The notes under the pieces were generated by a model, which was not told where the DNA came from, ran no database searches, and saw only the letters and a list, made by a program, of their open reading frames with translations. Source: Prevotellaceae bacterium (GTDB lineage Bacteria > Bacteroidota > Bacteroidia > Bacteroidales > Bacteroidaceae). Taken from it: 64,000 nucleotides of DNA. The stretch is taken from contig JAUNOM010000002.1 in assembly GCA_030531085.1 (NCBI GenBank), positions 75,094 to 139,093 of the forward strand, read 5' to 3'. Below are positions 9,255 through 17,402 of this stretch, one piece after another. Both the position numbers and the translations under genes were made by a program. Every line of letters starts with the position of its first letter. Positions within the stretch are counted from its first letter, which is position 1.

Positions 9255-10128
9255 AGCAGGATTTGTAAATATCGTTGGCAATCCCAACGTTGGCAAGAGT
9301 ACGCTCATGAACCAGCTGGTTGGTGAGCGTATTTCTATTGCGACCTTCAAGGCACAAACCACCCGACACCGCATCATGGGCATAGTAAACACCCCAGAGA
9401 TGCAGATTGTATTCTCAGACACGCCCGGCGTGCTCAAGCCCAACTACAAGTTGCAGGAGTCCATGCTCGCCTTCTCCGAGTCAGCGCTGACAGATGCGGA
9501 CATACTGCTGTATGTCACCGACGTGGTGGAGAACCCGGAGAAGAACAAGGACTTTCTGGACAAGGTGGCAAAGCAGACCATTCCCGTCATACTGCTGATA
9601 AACAAGATAGACCAGAGCGACCAGAAGGGCCTCGGGGACATCGTGGAGAAATGGCACACCCTGCTGCCCAACGCCGAGATACTGCCCATATCCGCCAAGA
9701 ACAAGTTCGGAGTGGACATACTGCTGAAGCGTATCCACGACCTGTTGCCAGACTCTCCGCCCTATTTTGAGAAGGACCAGCTGACGGATAAGCCCGCCCG
9801 CTTCTTCGTGACAGAGATAATAAGGGAGAAGATACTGCTTTATTACGACAAGGAGATACCATACGCAGTGGAGGTACGCTGTGACTCTTTCAAGGAGACA
9901 GAGCACAACATCCACATCTCTGCGACAATATATGTGGAGCGGAACAGCCAGAAGGGCATCGTCATAGGGCACCAGGGAGTGGCAATAAAGAAAGTGAACA
10001 CAGAGGCAAGAAAGGCCCTTGAGAGGTTCTTCGGTAAGAGCATATACCTTGAGACATACGTAAAGGTGGACAAGGACTGGCGCAGCAGCGACAAGGAACT
10101 GAACATATTCGGATACAACCCCGAATAA
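9247..10128 (+). CDS. era: GTPase Era
   Basis: 293 aa. Binds the 3' end of 16S rRNA and checks 30S assembly. G1 GNPNVGKST (11-19), G2 around TTRHRIMG, G3 DTPG, G4 NKID, then a C-terminal KH RNA-binding domain with the loop GIVIGHQGVAIKKV (family pattern IGkkG..IK). Length is normal. It begins inside the fabH end. A 198-bp structured gap separates it from der. Confidence 0.97.
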   Translation: MHKAGFVNIVGNPNVGKSTLMNQLVGERISIATFKAQTTRHRIMGIVNTPEMQIVFSDTPGVLKPNYKLQESMLAFSESALTDADILLYVTDVVENPEKNKDFLDKVAKQTIPVILLINKIDQSDQKGLGDIVEKWHTLLPNAEILPISAKNKFGVDILLKRIHDLLPDSPPYFEKDQLTDKPARFFVTEIIREKILLYYDKEIPYAVEVRCDSFKETEHNIHISATIYVERNSQKGIVIGHQGVAIKKVNTEARKALERFFGKSIYLETYVKVDKDWRSSDKELNIFGYNPE

Positions 10129-10326
10129 TACAGACAACAGAAAGAGAGGAAGACACTTGGAGTAAAGGCGGCCCGACACCGCACCTGTGCCGCCGGCGCT
10201 CCGCAATGAGGGCGCAAGCCCTCCAACCCAGAGTAATATAAACCCAGTTATGGCCTGCGCCTTACACTCGCAGGGCCTGTAACTACTGAGCAAAAAGATG
10301 GAACCCGTAGCAACGGGAAATGAAAA
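10129..10326 (+). other. Structured spacer with four consecutive hairpins (era-der)
   Basis: Four local inverted repeats follow each other: GGCGGC/GCCGCC (10167-10172 with 10189-10194); GAGGGC-GCAA-GCCCTC (10208-10223, a GNRA-type loop); a bulged hairpin AGTTA-GGCC-TGCG with CGCA-GGCC-TAACT (about 10247-10285); and CCCGT-AGCA-ACGGG (10304-10317), which ends 10 bases before the der start. I see no gene. It could be a dispersed intergenic repeat, or a structured leader of der. Confidence 0.5.
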
Positions 10327-11640
10327 ATGGGAAATTTAGTAGCTATTGTTGGCCGTCCCAATGTGGGCAAGTCAACACTTTTCAACAGACTGACACAGAG
10401 CCGCAGGGCCATCGTCAGTGATGTAGCCGGCACCACACGCGACCGCCAATACGGCAAGTGCGAGTGGGCAGGCAAGGAGTTCTCCATCGTAGACACTGGA
10501 GGATGGGTGGTTAACAGCGACGACATCTTCGAGGATGCCATACGCCGTCAGGTCACTATCGCGACAGAAGAGGCGGACCTTGTGCTGTTCCTTGTGGACG
10601 TACAGACAGGTGTTACGGATCTGGATGCTGACGTGGCGCAGATTCTTCGCAAGACAAAACTGCCCGTAATCCTTGTAAGTAACAAGACCGACAATAATGA
10701 GCAGCAGTACTATGCGGCAGATTTCTACCGGCTCGGACTCGGCGATCCCTTCTGCATCAGCGCCGTAACAGGCTTCGGAACCGGCGACCTGCTCGACAAG
10801 GTGCTTGAGGAACTGCCCACAGAGGAGGCCAGCGGCATAGACGAAAGCATACCGCGCTTTGCCGTGGTGGGCAGACCTAACGCCGGCAAGTCAAGCATAA
10901 TCAACGCATTCATAGGCGAGGAGCGCAACATTGTGACCAACATAGCAGGCACAACACGCGACTCCATCTATACAAGGTATAACAAATTCGGCTTTGACTT
11001 CTATCTTGTGGACACAGCAGGCATACGCCGCAAGAACAAGGTCAGCGAGGATCTGGAGTTCTACAGCGTAATGCGCGCCATACGCGCCATCGAGAACTCC
11101 GATGTCTGCATACTCATGATTGACGCGACACGCGGCATTGAGGCGCAGGACATGAACATATTCCAGCTGATACAGAAGAACAACAAGTCACTCGTTGTCG
11201 TTGTCAACAAGTGGGATCTTGTTGAGGACAAGTCACAGGTGGTGATATCCACCTTCGAGAACGCCATACGCCAGCGCATGGCACCATTCACCGACTTCCC
11301 GATCGTGTTCTCCTCCGCCATCACCAAGCAGAGAATATTCAAGGTTTTGGAAACAGCCAAGCAGGTATACCTGAACCGTAAGGCCAGAATAGGCACCAGC
11401 AAGCTGAACGAGGTGATGCTGCCCATCATCGAGGCCACCCCACCCCAGTCCGTCAAGGGCAAGTACATAAAGATAAAATACTGCACGCAGGTGCCGGACA
11501 CACAGATACCAACATTCGTGTTCTACGCCAATCTGCCGCAGTATGTCAAGGAGCAGTACCGCCGTTTCCTTGAGAACCAGATGCGTGAGCACTGGGAACT
11601 GACCGGCACCCCGATAAACATCTTCATCCGACAGAAGTGA
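10327..11640 (+). CDS. der: Double-domain GTPase Der (EngA)
   Basis: 437 aa, normal length. Ribosome-assembly GTPase acting on the 50S subunit, with two tandem G domains and a C-terminal KH-like domain. First domain: GRPNVGKST (8-16), DTGG, NKTD; second domain: GRPNAGKSS (about 181-189), DTAG, NKWD. The C-terminus ([18 protein letters not shown] and FYANLP) is typical of the KH-like part. The following lipoprotein gene starts 2 bp after the stop. Confidence 0.97.
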   Translation: MGNLVAIVGRPNVGKSTLFNRLTQSRRAIVSDVAGTTRDRQYGKCEWAGKEFSIVDTGGWVVNSDDIFEDAIRRQVTIATEEADLVLFLVDVQTGVTDLDADVAQILRKTKLPVILVSNKTDNNEQQYYAADFYRLGLGDPFCISAVTGFGTGDLLDKVLEELPTEEASGIDESIPRFAVVGRPNAGKSSIINAFIGEERNIVTNIAGTTRDSIYTRYNKFGFDFYLVDTAGIRRKNKVSEDLEFYSVMRAIRAIENSDVCILMIDATRGIEAQDMNIFQLIQKNNKSLVVVVNKWDLVEDKSQVVISTFENAIRQRMAPFTDFPIVFSSAITKQRIFKVLETAKQVYLNRKARIGTSKLNEVMLPIIEATPPQSVKGKYIKIKYCTQVPDTQIPTFVFYANLPQYVKEQYRRFLENQMREHWELTGTPINIFIRQK

Positions 11641-11642
11641 TA

Positions 11643-12035
11643 ATGAGGACACTCGCATTATTAATCTGCGCCATCTGCCTTCTTGCGGCGTGCAGGAAGG
11701 ACGGCCCCAAGCCGGAGGAACTGGCGCTGCAGGCGGCCAAGGTGTACTACGACCAACTGCTGCAGGGAGACTATAACGCCTTCGTAGAGGGTTCTCTGCA
11801 CGGTGACAGCGTTGCGCCAAGCTACAAGGAACAGTTGCTGCTGAACATGAAGATGTACATGGAGCGGCAGCAGAAAGAGCATCAGGGCATACACAGCATT
11901 GAGCCTATGCGTGCCGTTGCTGACACTGCAGCGAGAACAGCCGATGCTTTCCTCGCCATCACATACAATGACAGCACGCACGAGGAGATTTTAGTGCCCA
12001 TGGTACTAAAAGACGGAGTGTGGTACCTGCGGTGA
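11643..12035 (+). CDS. Small lipoprotein of unknown function (DUF4878-like)
   Basis: I choose the ATG at 11643, 2 bp after der, rather than the upstream GTG overlapping der; this gives 130 aa. The N-terminus MRTLALLICAICLLAACRKD is a lipoprotein signal with lipobox LAAC and a mature Cys followed by charged residues. The rest (AAKVYYDQLLQGDYNAFVEGS, then strands ending in VPMVLKDGVWYLR) resembles the NTF2-like fold of DUF4878 or DUF4348 lipoproteins. No catalytic motif is evident. Its position behind der suggests co-transcription, not shared function. Confidence 0.75.
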   Translation: MRTLALLICAICLLAACRKDGPKPEELALQAAKVYYDQLLQGDYNAFVEGSLHGDSVAPSYKEQLLLNMKMYMERQQKEHQGIHSIEPMRAVADTAARTADAFLAITYNDSTHEEILVPMVLKDGVWYLR

Positions 12036-12148
12036 GGTGGTTGTTGGTTTGTTGGTTTTGGGTGTTGGGTTGTAGGCTTTAGGTCGTGGATACTAAAGGA
12101 TTACATCCTATTTCCAAGATATCCAATTTGAATTTCATAATGTTTGTT
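12036..12148. other. GT-rich low-complexity tract after the der operon
   Basis: From 12036 to about 12090 the sequence is a degenerate run of TTGGTTT/TTGGGTTGTAGG-like units with almost no C, and no gene. A 76-codon reading frame beginning at 12086 runs straight through the terminator at 12149 and has no family resemblance, so it is not called. Confidence 0.5.
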
Positions 12149-12190
12149 CCCCAGGACTCCGCGTATTGCGGGGCTTGGGGATTTTTGTTT
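12149..12190 (+). terminator. Terminator after der/lipoprotein operon
   Basis: CCCCAGGACTCCGC (12149-12162) pairs with GCGGGGCTTGGGG (12168-12180) around GTATT, followed by ATTTTTGTTTT. Confidence 0.75.
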
Positions 12191-12289
12191 TCATCATACA
12201 GGATACATATATTGAAGTGTCACAGCCTCTGCCACGGGCTACTTTATAACGTAACGCCTTACAAAGCCATGAAAAAACTGACACGAAAA

Positions 12290-12321
12290 TTTGGCGTTAC
12301 CATTTATTTTACCTAACTTTG
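12290..12321 (+). promoter_or_regulatory. Promoter reading into the 12.3-12.8 kb region
   Basis: TTTG at 12290-12293, 20 bases, TAACTTTG at 12314-12321: a full Bacteroidetes consensus, with a predicted start near 12328. The -33 box overlaps one arm of an 8-bp inverted repeat, GTAACGCC (12251-12258) with GGCGTTAC (12293-12300), which could be an operator. The next gene on this strand starts at 12780, so the transcript has about 450 bases of leader or is a separate RNA. Confidence 0.7.
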
Positions 12322-12452
12322 CACACAGAACCAGTAGCATCTACTATGCGCAATGCTGGTACTGACATAGTGATGTACGGCTGCTACCGCGCCTCGTGCA
12401 GGCCGCAAGCATCCAGAACATCGAAAGGGCGTTTTCCAAACGTTAGTCTTCT

Positions 12453-12654
12453 TTTAATGGAAATCTGGTAAATTTCAACGTATAACAAGAAGATAGCGCA
12501 ACGAGAATGCCCACGTAGGGTATATATTGTACCAAGCCGAACTGTCTCCGGGATAATTACTCCATGGGACAGGAGGGCTTTCTGCATATCCCTTTGGCGT
12601 GGGCTGACTGGTTGCTTATCCTTGTTATACAGGTTTACCAGAGCCTCCATTAAA
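12453..12654 (+). ncRNA. Candidate rod-shaped structured RNA (6S-like shape)
   Basis: Seven perfectly complementary segments nest in order: 12453-12461/12646-12654 (9 bp), 12465-12472/12634-12641 (8 bp), 12480-12489/12621-12630 (10 bp), then an open bubble of 19 and 16 bases, 12509-12515/12598-12604 (7 bp), 12517-12525/12586-12593 (8 bp, one bulge), 12534-12538/12576-12580 (5 bp), 12542-12546/12568-12572 (5 bp). The result is a 202-base rod with a central bubble, the overall shape and length of 6S RNA. A consensus promoter lies upstream (start about 12328) and a T6 run at 12682-12687 follows. A competing fold pairs 12565-12572 with 12672-12679 and 12612-12621 with 12656-12665 just before that T-run, like an attenuator. 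I cannot match it to a known family by sequence; it could also be a diverged inverted duplication. Strand is inferred from promoter and T-run. Confidence 0.4.
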
Positions 12655-12779
12655 GGGATAAGCAAGATGTGCTGTCCCACGTTTTTTGTTTTCTTCTACA
12701 CAAGGCAACAAGACTGGAAGACTTTTACTGATAGCTACCACTAAACAATTATTATTATCATCATTAAAAGTTACAGCTT

Positions 12780-14768
12780 ATGAAAAATTTTCTCACCGCG
12801 ATGCTAATCGCACTGTTTACCATCGGCAGCCACGACGCACTGGCCTCGCCACCGTCCACACCATCCATCACAGCCACCAGCGGCCTGACCGAGCTGACAC
12901 TGACAAGTCCCAACACACTGCGCTCACAGCTGTCAGCACTTGGCGACGCAAACATCACACAGCTGACACTGCACGGTCCTATGGGCAGTGATGACATAGC
13001 CGTCATCAATCAGCAGGAGGGAGCATTGAAGGAGCTACAGGTTCTCGACCTTCTGGATGTGACTCTGGTGGCAGACGAGGGCCGGTATGCAGGTTACGAG
13101 ATACCTGCTTACTCCCTTAGCGACACACATTACAAATACGACTACTGCCTCAGCGAGCGAGAGGAGGTGGTAAAGGCTGAGACAGGAGTTATAAGATACG
13201 AGCACTACATCACATACACCATGAATTTGGGGTGTGCATTCAGAACAATGGAAACACTGAAGAAGCTCATACTGCCACGCACACTGCGCAACATTGGCGA
13301 CAATATCTGCGCATACTGCACCAACCTGCAGGAGGTAACCGCACCTGAAGGGGTACGCGAAGTAGGCGACAACGCTTTCGACAACTGCAAGAACCTCACT
13401 GACATAAACATCACTCCAACCAAGATTGGAAACAACGCATTTGCCTATACATACATATCCGTCATGGATTTGAGCAAGGTCACACAAATTGGCGGCAACG
13501 CATTCTACCAGTCTCCATTAAAAGAAGCGGACCTAAGCAGCCTGACGGACGAGATACCGGCATACACATTCAGCGGCTGCCAGCGGTTGAGAAGCGTAAA
13601 GATAGCCAATACCGTGACTACTATCGGCAATTACGCCTTCTACGACTGCAAAAGACTTGAGACCATAGAGATACCTGATAACATCACGAGCATCGGCGTT
13701 TCCGCGTTCGAAAACTGCACGGGAGCCACGAAAGCCGTCCTTTCCGAGAACCTGAAGGTCATTCCCGAAGCTGCCTTCAGGGGCTGTATCAAGCTGGAGT
13801 CCATAAACATTCCCGACGGCATCAGCGCCATAGAGGAGGGAGCATTCCAGAATTGTTACGCACTTTTAGCCATTGACTTCCCCAACAGTGTTGAGAGTAT
13901 AGGGCAAGAAGCCTTCTCTGGTTGCAACAGCCTCACCTCCATCAGCATTCCAAACAGCGTGAAAAGTCTTGGAGAATCCGCTTTCAGCAAGTGCGGACAC
14001 CTCACTTCTGCTACACTTCCCAACAGCCTTAGCAAGCTGGAATGGACTTTCTATGAATGCAGCAGGCTGACCTCTGTAAACATCCCTGACGGTGTGACGA
14101 CACTTCATTGCACTTTTCACAGCTGCCCAGCACTCAAATCCGTCAGCACCCCTAACTCCGTCAAGAGCATTAGCGGTGCCTTCATAGGCTGCACCGCGCT
14201 CACCTCAATCGTAATACCGGAAAGTGTCACGGACATAGACCATGCTTTCCGTGAATGTCGCAACCTCACCAGCGTGAACATTCCCACAGGTGTGACAAGT
14301 ATGACATACACATTCTCCGAGTGCAACAGCCTTGCGGAGATTGATATCCCGGAGAATGTGTCAAACATCGGGTACTGTGCCTTTGAGAAATGCCAGTCCC
14401 TCACCTCCATAAGACTGCCACGCACACTTAAATATATAGACGACTTTGCCTTCAGAGACTGCACCGGCCTGAAGTATGTCATTGTGGATGCCGTCATACC
14501 GCCATCCGTCAGCAACAGGGACGGCGTGTTCTCAAACTTTGACATACCGCTGTATGTGCCGGAGGACGCTATTGAAGACTACAGATATGACACATTCTGG
14601 AATAAGTTCCAGAATATAAAAGACGTCGCGACAGGCATCAGCAAGACACCAGCCAGTGCTACTGCAGCAGGCAGATACGTCAAGTCTCTGCGCAACGGTA
14701 ATGTCATCATAAGCAACAACGGCAAGACATACACCGCAGCAGGAACGGAAGTGCGTCTGAAAAAATAA
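12780..14768 (+). CDS. BspA-type leucine-rich repeat surface protein
   Basis: 662 aa. A signal peptide (residues 1 to about 22, MKNFLTAMLIALFTIGSHDA) is followed by a short unique region and then roughly 16 TpLRR/LRR_5 units of about 23 residues, e.g. LTSISIPNSVKSLGESAFSK, with the alternating 'F.gC..L..i.iP..v..I' pattern. The last 45 residues after the repeats (from about TGISKTPAS) are a short linker plus YVKSLRNGNVIISNNGKTY, a C-terminal module common on secreted Prevotella proteins. BspA-like proteins of oral and gut Bacteroidetes bind host matrix proteins or other bacteria; that role is inferred here. It stands alone between two large non-coding stretches and ends at a bidirectional palindrome. 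Confidence 0.9.
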   Translation: MKNFLTAMLIALFTIGSHDALASPPSTPSITATSGLTELTLTSPNTLRSQLSALGDANITQLTLHGPMGSDDIAVINQQEGALKELQVLDLLDVTLVADEGRYAGYEIPAYSLSDTHYKYDYCLSEREEVVKAETGVIRYEHYITYTMNLGCAFRTMETLKKLILPRTLRNIGDNICAYCTNLQEVTAPEGVREVGDNAFDNCKNLTDINITPTKIGNNAFAYTYISVMDLSKVTQIGGNAFYQSPLKEADLSSLTDEIPAYTFSGCQRLRSVKIANTVTTIGNYAFYDCKRLETIEIPDNITSIGVSAFENCTGATKAVLSENLKVIPEAAFRGCIKLESINIPDGISAIEEGAFQNCYALLAIDFPNSVESIGQEAFSGCNSLTSISIPNSVKSLGESAFSKCGHLTSATLPNSLSKLEWTFYECSRLTSVNIPDGVTTLHCTFHSCPALKSVSTPNSVKSISGAFIGCTALTSIVIPESVTDIDHAFRECRNLTSVNIPTGVTSMTYTFSECNSLAEIDIPENVSNIGYCAFEKCQSLTSIRLPRTLKYIDDFAFRDCTGLKYVIVDAVIPPSVSNRDGVFSNFDIPLYVPEDAIEDYRYDTFWNKFQNIKDVATGISKTPASATAAGRYVKSLRNGNVIISNNGKTYTAAGTEVRLKK

Positions 14769-14802
14769 TAAATACGCTATAATGGAATAATCATCATTTT
14801 GA

Positions 14803-14840
14803 CAAAACGTCACGAAAACGGCCGTTTTTGTGACGTTTTG
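14803..14840. terminator. 38-bp near-perfect palindrome after the LRR gene
   Basis: CAAAACGTCAC at 14803-14813 mirrors GTGACGTTTTG at 14830-14840, with an AAAACGGCCGTTTT core between; one position mismatches. It probably terminates the LRR transcript. The right half TTTTTGTGACGTTTTG recurs exactly at 7160-7175. Confidence 0.7.
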
Positions 14841-15340
14841 CTATTTCGGGACTTTCGACTTCACCTTGCGTTTTAGAGAGAAAGAAGCTCATTTTACACA
14901 CCTTAAAACAGCGTTCTCCACTCCTCCATGCGCAATATGATAGCTTTTACAGTGTAATCTCTATCATATCACACTGCTATCTGTATCCTTTTGTAGTGCG
15001 AAAGCTATCTGATCACGGCGGTTTTGAGGCCTTTTTACTATGCTTTCGCATGACTTTCAAAACGCAATTTTTACTAACCACAAGACTGTCAACACGTTAA
15101 CTAAAACACGAAGAATGCGCTGTACGCGGCCAGCGGGAAATAATTTTAGAACGAAGGCATTCTCCGAGGGTTGGAAAAATCAAAGTGTCAGAAAAAAGGG
15201 CATTTTTGTGACAATATGAAAAATAGGGGGATGCAGGACAAAGGGATAAAAAGAGTCCGTTACAATTATAACATCAGTAAATAATCCCTGCACCGTCTCG
15301 GGCACAAATGATGAGACATAGAATAAAAAATATGAAAAAA
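14841..15340. other. Long non-coding stretch before clpP
   Basis: About 500 bp without a supported gene. It holds copy A of the dispersed GATAG/CTATC repeat (14938-15010), another TTTTTGTGAC occurrence near 15195, and otherwise AT-rich unremarkable sequence. In many Bacteroidetes the trigger factor gene tig sits directly before clpP; it is not here. Confidence 0.6.
14938..15010. repeat. Dispersed palindromic repeat, copy A
   Basis: Contains TGATAGCTTTTACAG (14938-14952, identical to 40935-40949), GTAATCTCTAT (14954-14964, identical to 40907-40917), then GCTATCTGTATC shared with copy C near 60712. Internally GATAGC pairs with GCTATC, CAGTGT with ACACTG, and GATAGCTTT with AAAGCTATC, so several alternative hairpins are possible. 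Confidence 0.6.
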
Positions 15341-15372
15341 TTTGTGCAAATGAAGTTTTTTTTGTAATTTTG
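15341..15372 (+). promoter_or_regulatory. clpP promoter
   Basis: TTTG at 15341-15344, 20 bases, TAATTTTG at 15365-15372. Predicted start about 15379, roughly 70 bases before the chosen clpP ATG. Confidence 0.75.
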
Positions 15373-15449
15373 TTTTAAGAAAGCACCAGCGCTAACCTGT
15401 CTGGTGCCGTTTGCAAATACTAACAGATAACATTATACATTATATAATT

Positions 15450-16127
15450 ATGCATTTAACAAGTGATTTCAGAAAGTACGCGACACGCCATCTTGGAATG
15501 AACGGCATGGTTCTTGATGATGTGATGGCTGCACAGAATCAGTATCTAAATCCTTATATTCTTGAAGAGCGCCAGCTCAATGTCACCCAGATGGACGTGT
15601 TCTCACGCCTGATGATGGACCGTATCATCTTTCTTGGCACAGAGATAAACGACTACACTGCCAACACTATCTCGGCACAGTTGCTTTATCTTGACTCCAC
15701 AGACCCAGAGAAGGACATATCAATATACATCAACTCTCCCGGCGGCAGCGTCACAGCCGGCCTCGGCATTTATGACACCATGCAGTTCATATCAAGCGAT
15801 GTGGCTACGATATGCACAGGAATGGCGGCGTCAATGGGTGCGGTGCTCCTCGTATCAGGCGAGGAGGGCAAGCGCTCCGCCCTGCCCCACAGCCGCGTGA
15901 TGATACACCAGCCACTCGGAGGAGTGCAGGGTCAGGCCAGTGACATAGAGATAGAGGCCAAGGAGATACAGAAGTTCAAGAAGGAACTGTACACCATCAT
16001 CAGCAACCACTCACACACACCGTTCGAGAAGGTATGGGCCGACTCCGACCGCAACTACTGGATGACAGCCGACGAGGCAAAGGAATACGGTATGATAGAC
16101 CAGGTGTTAGTAAAGAAGAAGCAGTAA
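15450..16127 (+). CDS. clpP: ATP-dependent Clp protease proteolytic subunit
   Basis: 225 aa from the ATG at 15450 (MHLTSDFRKYATRHLG), chosen over an in-frame non-ATG start 13 codons upstream because it matches the N-terminus of Bacteroidetes ClpP and leaves a normal leader after the promoter. Serine protease forming the 14-mer chamber that works with ClpX. Catalytic Ser128 in GMAASMG, His153 in RVMIHQPLGG, and the acidic residue further on. The SPGGSVTAG strand lining the active site is intact. clpX follows after 6 bp. Confidence 0.96.
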   Translation: MHLTSDFRKYATRHLGMNGMVLDDVMAAQNQYLNPYILEERQLNVTQMDVFSRLMMDRIIFLGTEINDYTANTISAQLLYLDSTDPEKDISIYINSPGGSVTAGLGIYDTMQFISSDVATICTGMAASMGAVLLVSGEEGKRSALPHSRVMIHQPLGGVQGQASDIEIEAKEIQKFKKELYTIISNHSHTPFEKVWADSDRNYWMTADEAKEYGMIDQVLVKKKQ

Positions 16128-16133
16128 AGGGAG

Positions 16134-17363
16134 ATGGCAAAGAAGAAGAACACGTGCAGCTTTTGCGGACGCAGCGAGAGCGATGTACGTATGCTGATAA
16201 CCGGAGTGGCCGGCTTTATCTGCGACTCCTGCGCCGAGCAGGCGTGGCAGATCGCACAGTCTGCATTAGGAATAGACACCGCACCGAAGAGTACCGGCGG
16301 CAAGCTGTCCAATGTACAGATGGAGGACATACCGAAGCCCACAGAGATAAAGGAGTATCTGGACCGCTACATCATAGGACAGGACGAGGCAAAGCGCTAT
16401 CTTTCAGTTGCTGTGTACAACCACTACAAGCGTCTGTCTCAGCCAGAGGACAGCGACGGCGTGGAGATAGAGAAGAGCAACATCATCATGGTAGGCTCCA
16501 CAGGCACTGGCAAGACCCTGATGGCGCGTACAATAGCCAAGCTGCTCAACGTTCCGTTTACCATTGTCGACGCTACAGTGTTCACAGAGGCGGGATATGT
16601 GGGCGAGGACGTGGAGAGTATCCTGTCACGCCTGCTGCAGGTGGCCGACTATGACCTTGACGCCACGCAGAGAGGCATCGTCTTTATCGACGAGATAGAC
16701 AAGATAGCGAGGAAGTCCGACAACCCGAGCATAACGAGGGACGTGAGCGGAGAGGGCGTGCAGCAGGGTATGCTGAAGCTGCTTGAGGGAACAATAGTGA
16801 ACGTACCGCCAAAGGGCGGACGCAAGCATCCGGATCAGGACTATATACACGTCGACACAAAAAACATCCTCTTCATCTGCGGCGGAGCGTTCGACGGCAT
16901 AGAGCGCAAGATTGCACAGCGCCTGAACACACACACCGTGGGCTACAACAGCGTGCAGAACACACGCAAGATAGACCAAAAGGACATGATGAGATACATC
17001 GCGCCGCAAGACCTCAAGTCCTTCGGACTGATACCGGAGATTATAGGCCGTCTGCCAGTGCTGACACATCTTAATCCGCTGGACCACGACGCGCTGCGCC
17101 GTATCCTTGTGGAGCCTAAGAACAGCATAGTGAAACAGTATGTAAAACTGTTCGAGATGGACGACATACAGCTGACATTCGCACAGGAGGCGCTGGACTA
17201 TATCGTGGACAAGGCGGTGGAGTACAAGCTCGGCGCGCGAGGACTGCGCTCCATTGTTGAGAACATCATGACAGACGCAATGTTCGAGGCTCCGTCAAAG
17301 GGAATAAAGAACTTTGAGGTCACCAAGGACTATGCGGAGAAGCAGCTGCTGCAACGGCTGTAA
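16134..17363 (+). CDS. clpX: ATP-dependent Clp protease ATP-binding subunit ClpX
   Basis: 409 aa AAA+ unfoldase that feeds tagged proteins to ClpP. N-terminal zinc-binding domain with CSFCG (about 8-12) and CDSCAEQ (about 31-37), Walker A GSTGTGKT, Walker [14 protein letters not shown], the pore loop GYVGEDVES, and the sensor-2 region [15 protein letters not shown]. Normal length. Second gene of the clpP-clpX-recQ operon. Confidence 0.97.
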   Translation: MAKKKNTCSFCGRSESDVRMLITGVAGFICDSCAEQAWQIAQSALGIDTAPKSTGGKLSNVQMEDIPKPTEIKEYLDRYIIGQDEAKRYLSVAVYNHYKRLSQPEDSDGVEIEKSNIIMVGSTGTGKTLMARTIAKLLNVPFTIVDATVFTEAGYVGEDVESILSRLLQVADYDLDATQRGIVFIDEIDKIARKSDNPSITRDVSGEGVQQGMLKLLEGTIVNVPPKGGRKHPDQDYIHVDTKNILFICGGAFDGIERKIAQRLNTHTVGYNSVQNTRKIDQKDMMRYIAPQDLKSFGLIPEIIGRLPVLTHLNPLDHDALRRILVEPKNSIVKQYVKLFEMDDIQLTFAQEALDYIVDKAVEYKLGARGLRSIVENIMTDAMFEAPSKGIKNFEVTKDYAEKQLLQRL

Positions 17364-17402
17364 CGGCGTGGCCGCAAGACACACACCCACACTACAAAAT
17401 CT

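Noticed and set aside
9481..10293. 270-codon minus-strand frame over era
   Set aside because: Antisense to a certain era gene; Leu/Val/Tyr-rich shadow composition and no family.
12086..12316. 76-codon plus-strand frame after the der operon
   Set aside because: It crosses a clear terminator hairpin and begins in a GT-rich low-complexity tract.
12384..12680. 98-codon minus-strand frame
   Set aside because: It coincides with the rod-shaped inverted repeat, lacks a minus-strand promoter, and resembles no family; the RNA-structure reading explains more of the sequence.
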